This document shows, one piece after another, positions 5,655 through 9,124 of a DNA stretch of 9,124 bases. Position 1 is the stretch's first letter, and each line of letters begins with the position of its first letter. The notes below the pieces were generated by a model, which was given only the letters and a program-made list of their open reading frames with translations, made no database searches and was not told the origin of the DNA. The DNA comes from an uncultured Kiloniellales bacterium (GTDB lineage: Bacteria > Pseudomonadota > Alphaproteobacteria > Kiloniellales > JAKSDN01). The stretch covers positions 1-9,124 of the forward strand of contig CALJXB010000170.1 of NCBI GenBank assembly GCA_937974415.1. Reading direction: 5' to 3'. Both the position numbers and the translations under genes were made by a program.

Positions 5655-6710
5655 TCAAGCCCTGCGCGGCATGAACACCGTATAGTCAAGATCCAGCAGA
5701 ACCGACGGATCGTAGGCGCCCTCGGCGTCGCGATAGGGAAAATCGGCTGCGGCCCGGTCCTTGACGGCCACCGTCCTCAGGCGCAGGGCGCCGAGATCAC
5801 TGCGTCCCGGCAGGTCCCAGCGCTCGAGCACTTGCGACCAGGCATAAAGCGTGTCGCCGGCGAAGGCCGGGGAGGTGTGGGCGCCGCCGTTGATCGCGGC
5901 GATCGCGAAGGCGTTGGCCAGGCCGTTGAAGCTGAGCGCGCGGGCAAGCGAGATCACGTGCCCGCCGTAGACGATCCGCCGGCCGAAGCGGCCGTCTTTC
6001 TCGGTATGCTGATTGAAGTGCACCTTGGCGGTGTTTTGGTAGAGCCGGGTCGCCATTTGGTGCTCGGCCTCTTCGATCGTCATGCCGTCCGCGTGATCGA
6101 TCCGCTCGCCCGGCGCGTAGTCGTCCCAGAGATGCGGCGCACCGGCCATGACCGCGCAGTAGCGCGACAGGTCGAGGCCCGGCGGGACCACGAGGTCGCC
6201 GGCTGGAACCGCGTCGGGAAGTTCGGGCACCACCGGGTCGGGCGCCGGCGAGGACGGGTCTCGCTTGCGCACCATGACCCACCGAACATAGTCGAGGACG
6301 GCCTCGCCGCGCTGGTTGCGGCCGAGCGACCGGACGTAGACCACGCCGGTCTTGCGGTTCGAGTTTTCCTTGAGGCCGATGACCCGGCTCTCGGCGGTCA
6401 CCGTGTCGCCGTCATAAAGCGGCGCCTTGAAGATGCAGCTGGCGTAGCCGAGGTTGGCGATGGCATTGAGCGAGATATCGGGCACCGTCTTGCCGAACAC
6501 CAGGTGAAAGGCCAAGAGATCGTCAAGCGGCGCGCGCGGATAGCCGAGGCTCGCGGCGAAGGGATCCGAGGAGGAAAGCGCGAAACGGGTTCCGGTCAGC
6601 GCCAGGTAAAGCGCCCGGTCGCCGGCGGTCGCCGTGCGCGGCGTGGCATGGGTCAGGATCTGTCCGAGGCTGAAATCCTCGAAGAAGTGGCCGGCATTGG
6701 TCTTGGTCAT
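5655..6710 (-). CDS. MaoC-type double-hotdog hydratase, probably mesaconyl-CoA hydratase (beta-methylmalyl-CoA dehydratase)
   Basis: A 351-aa protein made of two hotdog folds, the size of mesaconyl-C1-CoA hydratases and longer than single-domain MaoC proteins. The N-terminal half carries the opening FFEDFSLGQ and ATAGDRALYLALTG (27-40); the C-terminal half carries the hydratase segment NTAKVHFNQH (226-235) followed by RFGRRIVYGGHVISLARALS (241-260), the most recognisable part of the family. The expected reaction is reversible hydration of mesaconyl-CoA to (2R,3S)-beta-methylmalyl-CoA in the cytoplasm, part of the ethylmalonyl-CoA route of acetyl-CoA assimilation. The next gene upstream, 33 bp away on the same strand, is a CoA-ester lyase that would cleave that product, which supports the call. 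An alternative is hydration of itaconyl-CoA or another methyl-branched enoyl-CoA. No strong ribosome binding site precedes the ATG, so translation may depend on the upstream gene. Confidence 0.82.
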   Translation of the reverse strand: MTKTNAGHFFEDFSLGQILTHATPRTATAGDRALYLALTGTRFALSSSDPFAASLGYPRAPLDDLLAFHLVFGKTVPDISLNAIANLGYASCIFKAPLYDGDTVTAESRVIGLKENSNRKTGVVYVRSLGRNQRGEAVLDYVRWVMVRKRDPSSPAPDPVVPELPDAVPAGDLVVPPGLDLSRYCAVMAGAPHLWDDYAPGERIDHADGMTIEEAEHQMATRLYQNTAKVHFNQHTEKDGRFGRRIVYGGHVISLARALSFNGLANAFAIAAINGGAHTSPAFAGDTLYAWSQVLERWDLPGRSDLGALRLRTVAVKDRAAADFPYRDAEGAYDPSVLLDLDYTVFMPRRA

Positions 6711-6743
6711 AATACGGATTGCGCTAGGCTCGCTTAGCCGCGT

Positions 6744-7661
6744 TCACTCGGCCGCTGCGCCCGCTGCCGCCGCCTCTGAAGTGCCATTGCCGTCGCGCGC
6801 TTCAATCGCCGCGGCCAGGGCCACCATGCGCTGGGCATTCTCGACGTGCAGGTTCTCGATCAGCTTGCCCTCGTAGACCGCCACGCCCTTGCCCTCGGCG
6901 ACGGCCGCCGCGTGCGCTTCGATGATCTTGCGCGACCAGTCCACCTCCTCCGGCGAGGGCGAAAAGACCTCGTTGGCGATGGCCAGGGTGCGCGGATGGA
7001 TCAGCGTCTTGCCGTCGAAACCCATGTTCAGTCCCTGCCGGCAGGAATAGGCCAGGCCCTCGTCGTCGCGCAGGTCGAGATGAACGCCGTCGAGGATCGC
7101 GAGACCGTAGGCGCGGGCGGCCAGAAGGCAGATGCCGAGGCTGGTGATCATGGGCATGCGGTCGCGGGTATGGCCGGCGTGGAGATCCTTGGCCAGATCC
7201 GAGGTGCCCATCACCAGACACTCCAGCCGCACCGCGGCGCCCGCGACCTCCTCGACATGAAGCATGCCGATCGGCGTTTCCATCATCGCCCAAATGCCCA
7301 TCCCGGCCGGCGCGCCGGCCATTACCATGACAGCCTCGGCCTGGCGGACCGTATCGGCGCTTTCGACCTTCGGCAGCAAGACCGCGTCGGCGCCGCTGGT
7401 CGAGGCCGCGGCCAGATCATCGTAGCCCCACGGCGACGACAGGGGATTGATGCGGATCACCAGCTCGCGATAGCCGTAGCCGCCGGCTTTGATCGCGCTC
7501 AATATGTTGTCGCGGGCCTCGGCCTTGGCGTCGGCCGCGACCGAGTCCTCCAGGTCCAGAATCAGGCAGTCGGCCGGCAGGCTGCGGCCTTTCTCCAGAG
7601 CGCGGGTGTTCGCGCCGGGCATATAGAGGGCCGAGCGGCGCGGCCGGGTGTTCTTCAGCAT
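6744..7661 (-). CDS. HpcH/HpaI-family CoA-ester lyase, probably beta-methylmalyl-CoA / malyl-CoA lyase
   Basis: A 305-aa TIM-barrel lyase of the CitE-like family, expected to split beta-methylmalyl-CoA into propionyl-CoA and glyoxylate (or malyl-CoA into acetyl-CoA and glyoxylate) with Mg2+. Visible family features: RSALYMPGANTR near the start (9-20), LILDLEDSV (33-41), R70 in LVIRIN for CoA-ester binding, K98 in LLPKVE, E128 in METPIG and D155 in MGTSDLAKD as metal ligands, and the C-terminal GFDGKTLIHP (214-223) and ANEVFSPS. The ATG at 7661 is chosen because the family motif starts eight residues later and a GGGAG lies about 10 nt upstream; a longer frame exists but crosses the promoter. 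Residues 287-305 form an Ala/Glu-rich, low-complexity tail not needed for the fold. Citramalyl-CoA lyase or a malyl-CoA thioesterase are alternatives. Pairing with the hydratase favours the ethylmalonyl-CoA pathway. Confidence 0.82.
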   Translation of the reverse strand: MLKNTRPRRSALYMPGANTRALEKGRSLPADCLILDLEDSVAADAKAEARDNILSAIKAGGYGYRELVIRINPLSSPWGYDDLAAASTSGADAVLLPKVESADTVRQAEAVMVMAGAPAGMGIWAMMETPIGMLHVEEVAGAAVRLECLVMGTSDLAKDLHAGHTRDRMPMITSLGICLLAARAYGLAILDGVHLDLRDDEGLAYSCRQGLNMGFDGKTLIHPRTLAIANEVFSPSPEEVDWSRKIIEAHAAAVAEGKGVAVYEGKLIENLHVENAQRMVALAAAIEARDGNGTSEAAAAGAAAE

Positions 7662-7702
7662 GAAGGCCGTTCTCCCGATGACCGTGGCAGTGCGATTGCC
7701 GG

Positions 7703-7714
7703 GGACTATAGTCC
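7703..7714. repeat. 12-bp perfect palindrome GGACTATAGTCC over the lyase -10 region
   Basis: GGACTATAGTCC is self-complementary and covers the proposed -10 hexamer of the lyase promoter. A symmetric operator at this place would block polymerase directly. Just upstream on the minus strand the word TTCTTG occurs twice at 16-nt spacing. Whether a protein binds here is unknown. Confidence 0.4.
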
Positions 7715-7732
7715 AAGAATCGCACCGCGCAA
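7705..7732 (-). promoter_or_regulatory. Candidate promoter of the lyase-hydratase operon
   Basis: On the minus strand TTGCGC (7732-7727), a 16-nt spacer and TATAGT (7710-7705) make a reasonable sigma-70-type promoter. Transcription would start about 35-40 nt before the lyase ATG, leaving a short leader that contains the GGGAG ribosome binding site. This placement is the best promoter match in the 169-bp divergent spacer. Confidence 0.5.
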
Positions 7733-7830
7733 GAACCGCGGCCCGACCGCAGGGCGGCGTCTTGCCGGTTGCCTGAGGCGGCTTCGAAGGGCAGAGCTTA
7801 AGGCCTCGAGACCAAGAATTGACTAACGCC

Positions 7831-8700
7831 ATGAGCATTCTTTCAATCCAATCCCATGTCGCCTACGGCCACGTCGGCAACGCGGCCGCCGCCTTCGCCT
7901 TGCAGCGCCTGGGCCTCGAGGTCTGGCCGGTGATGACGGTCCAATTGTCGAACCACACCGGCTACCCGAGCTGGCGCGGCCACGGTTTCGAGGCCGAGCA
8001 CATCGCCGAAGTGGTCCGTGGCTTGGAGGAGGTCGGCGCCCTTGGCGCCTGCCGGGCGGTCCTCTCCGGCTACCTGCGATCGGCCGCCGTCGGCGAGGTG
8101 GTGCTCGGCGCCGTCGACCGCGCCCGACGCTGCAATCCGGAGGCCTTTTTCGTCTGCGACCCCGTCATCGGCGACCACGGCCGCGGCCTTTACGTTCCCG
8201 AGGAGGTCTCGGCCTTCTTCCGCGACCGCGCCGTGCCCCGCGCCCGTATCGTGACGCCGAACCTCTTCGAGCTGGCCGAGCTCACCGGGCGGCCCATCGA
8301 GTCGGAAGAGGCGGCCCTGGCGGCAGCCCAGGACCTGAGGTCGCTCGGCCCGGAGGTGGTGCTGGTTACCTCCATGCGCTTCCCTCGGAGCGAGCCCGAA
8401 AGCGTCGCCCTGCTAGTCGTGACCGAAGCCGGGGCCTGGCGGGTCGCAACACCCTGGCTGGACATGGACCCGCCGGTCAACGGGGCCGGCGACACGGTCG
8501 CGGCACTCTTCCTTGGTCACTACCTGCTTGCTGACGACAGATCCAACCGGGTGGCCGAGGCCGCCGCCAAGGCGGCGTCGGCAACCTTCGCCCTAATCGA
8601 GGCGACTCACGCCGCCGGCAGCCGCGAGCTCCAGTTGATCGCAGCCCAGGAAAAGTTGGTCCAGCCGGACCGCCTGTTTGCGGCGGAACGAGTCGGCTGA
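7831..8700 (+). CDS. pdxY: Pyridoxal kinase PdxY (vitamin B6 salvage)
   Basis: A 289-aa cytoplasmic kinase of the ribokinase superfamily that uses ATP to phosphorylate pyridoxal to pyridoxal 5'-phosphate. The start MSILSIQSHVAYGHVGN is the classic PdxY/PdxK opening, with S8 and the QSHV motif at the substrate site. Further motifs are QLSNHTGYPSWRG (38-50), the FVCDPVIGDHGRGLY segment (107-121), VTPNLFELAEL (141-151), and the anion-hole and catalytic motif NGAGD with D221 as base. Length is that of E. coli PdxY (about 287). The ATG at 7831 is preferred to the in-frame TTG at 7819 because family homology begins at this Met; only a weak purine run (AAG) precedes it. It is divergent from the lyase gene and convergent with the GST-like gene, whose stop is 11 bp away. 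No metabolic link to its neighbours is evident; many enzymes need its product. Confidence 0.95.
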   Translation: MSILSIQSHVAYGHVGNAAAAFALQRLGLEVWPVMTVQLSNHTGYPSWRGHGFEAEHIAEVVRGLEEVGALGACRAVLSGYLRSAAVGEVVLGAVDRARRCNPEAFFVCDPVIGDHGRGLYVPEEVSAFFRDRAVPRARIVTPNLFELAELTGRPIESEEAALAAAQDLRSLGPEVVLVTSMRFPRSEPESVALLVVTEAGAWRVATPWLDMDPPVNGAGDTVAALFLGHYLLADDRSNRVAEAAAKAASATFALIEATHAAGSRELQLIAAQEKLVQPDRLFAAERVG

Positions 8701-8711
8701 GCGGCTTGGTG

Positions 8712-9124
8712 TTAGGACCCAGATTCGATTTCGAGCCGATACCACTCGGCCGGATTGCGGCCGAAGGGGATCATGGCGTGTTCGCGAAAGGCCGGCCGTT
8801 CGCGGAGCCGCTCGTAGTACGCCGTCACGTTCGGAAAGTCCGGCCGCGTCACGTCCAGATCGAAATAGCGGTGGACCATCGGGCCGAGCGGGATGTCCGC
8901 CATGGTCACGCGGTCGCCGGCAACATAGGCCCGGTCGGCCAGGTGTGCCTCCAGAATGTCCAGCGCCTCGACCAGCGCCTCGTGGCGGGCCGCGATGAAA
9001 CCGGGGTCGCGACTCCTCGGCTCGGTGCGCACGATGGCCCAGAACAACCCGATGCACTCCGGATAGGGCGTCGTCTTGCACCACTCCATCCACTGATCGG
9101 CGACCGCGCACTCGGTCTCGCTGT
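8712..9124 (-). CDS. Glutathione S-transferase family protein, C-terminal part (partial)
   Basis: The last 136 residues of a GST-like protein whose N-terminal thioredoxin-like domain lies beyond the right edge. The visible part is the all-helical C-terminal domain: ADQWMEW near the beginning, LDILEAHLADRAYVAGDRVT, the N-capping box T-M-A-D in the segment VTMADIPLGP, and DFPNVTAYYERLRERPAF, a standard GST end motif with the helix before the C-terminus. An internal ATG at 9089 would give a 125-aa protein but the frame continues open through recognisable GST sequence to the edge, so it is not the true start. GSH-dependent conjugation, isomerisation or reduction is possible; the catalytic residue is outside the window, so the substrate cannot be stated. 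It converges on pdxY with an 11-bp gap and no obvious terminator between them. Confidence 0.88.
   Translation of the reverse strand, partial: SETECAVADQWMEWCKTTPYPECIGLFWAIVRTEPRSRDPGFIAARHEALVEALDILEAHLADRAYVAGDRVTMADIPLGPMVHRYFDLDVTRPDFPNVTAYYERLRERPAFREHAMIPFGRNPAEWYRLEIESGS

Noticed and set aside
7819..7830. TTG start for pdxY, four codons upstream of the ATG
   Set aside because: Family members begin right at the ILSIQSHV segment; the four extra residues add nothing and no better ribosome binding site supports the TTG.

Overview
The window looks like a piece of chromosome from a GC-rich (about two-thirds G+C by eye) alphaproteobacterium, probably a Rhodospirillales-type organism. The grounds are the SDH subunit sequences, the sdhC-sdhD-sdhA-sdhB order, and a mesaconyl-CoA hydratase / CoA-ester lyase pair typical of the ethylmalonyl-CoA pathway. 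The taxonomic call is inference from protein style only.

Layout. Nearly everything lies on the minus strand. Reading right to left along that strand: the C-terminal part of a glutathione S-transferase-like gene enters at the right edge (8712-9124). It is convergent with a plus-strand pyridoxal kinase gene, pdxY (7831-8700). Divergent from pdxY are a HpcH/HpaI-type CoA-ester lyase (6744-7661) and a double-hotdog MaoC-type hydratase (5655-6710), with a plausible promoter at 7705-7732. A 1.1-kb gene-free stretch follows (4526-5654). Its right half is unusually rich in perfect hairpins and carries a rho-independent terminator (5423-5481) with an apparent competing upstream stem. Its left half carries two 12-nt-period direct repeats, an AT-rich patch with a DnaA-box-like sequence, and a candidate sdh promoter. 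Then comes a tightly packed operon: sdhC (4139-4525), sdhD (3741-4130), sdhA (1960-3744), sdhB (1165-1944), followed 35 bp later by an exported or membrane-anchored glycerophosphodiester phosphodiesterase (98-1129). The first 26 codons of a membrane protein, perhaps an EamA-type transporter, start 17 bp further on with a strong ribosome binding site and run off the left edge.

How the genes work together. The hydratase and lyase would convert mesaconyl-CoA through beta-methylmalyl-CoA to glyoxylate plus propionyl-CoA. Propionyl-CoA reaches the TCA cycle as succinyl-CoA, and succinate dehydrogenase (complex II) oxidises the resulting succinate and passes electrons to quinone. The two blocks are therefore metabolically adjacent, although a terminator and 1.1 kb separate them. 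The phosphodiesterase, pyridoxal kinase and GST have no evident link to this pathway.

The coding genes are ordinary. The part that deserves attention is the intergenic region 4526-5654: I find no credible protein gene in it, but there is clear secondary-structure potential and several repeats. No tRNA, rRNA, CRISPR array, insertion sequence or phage gene was recognised.
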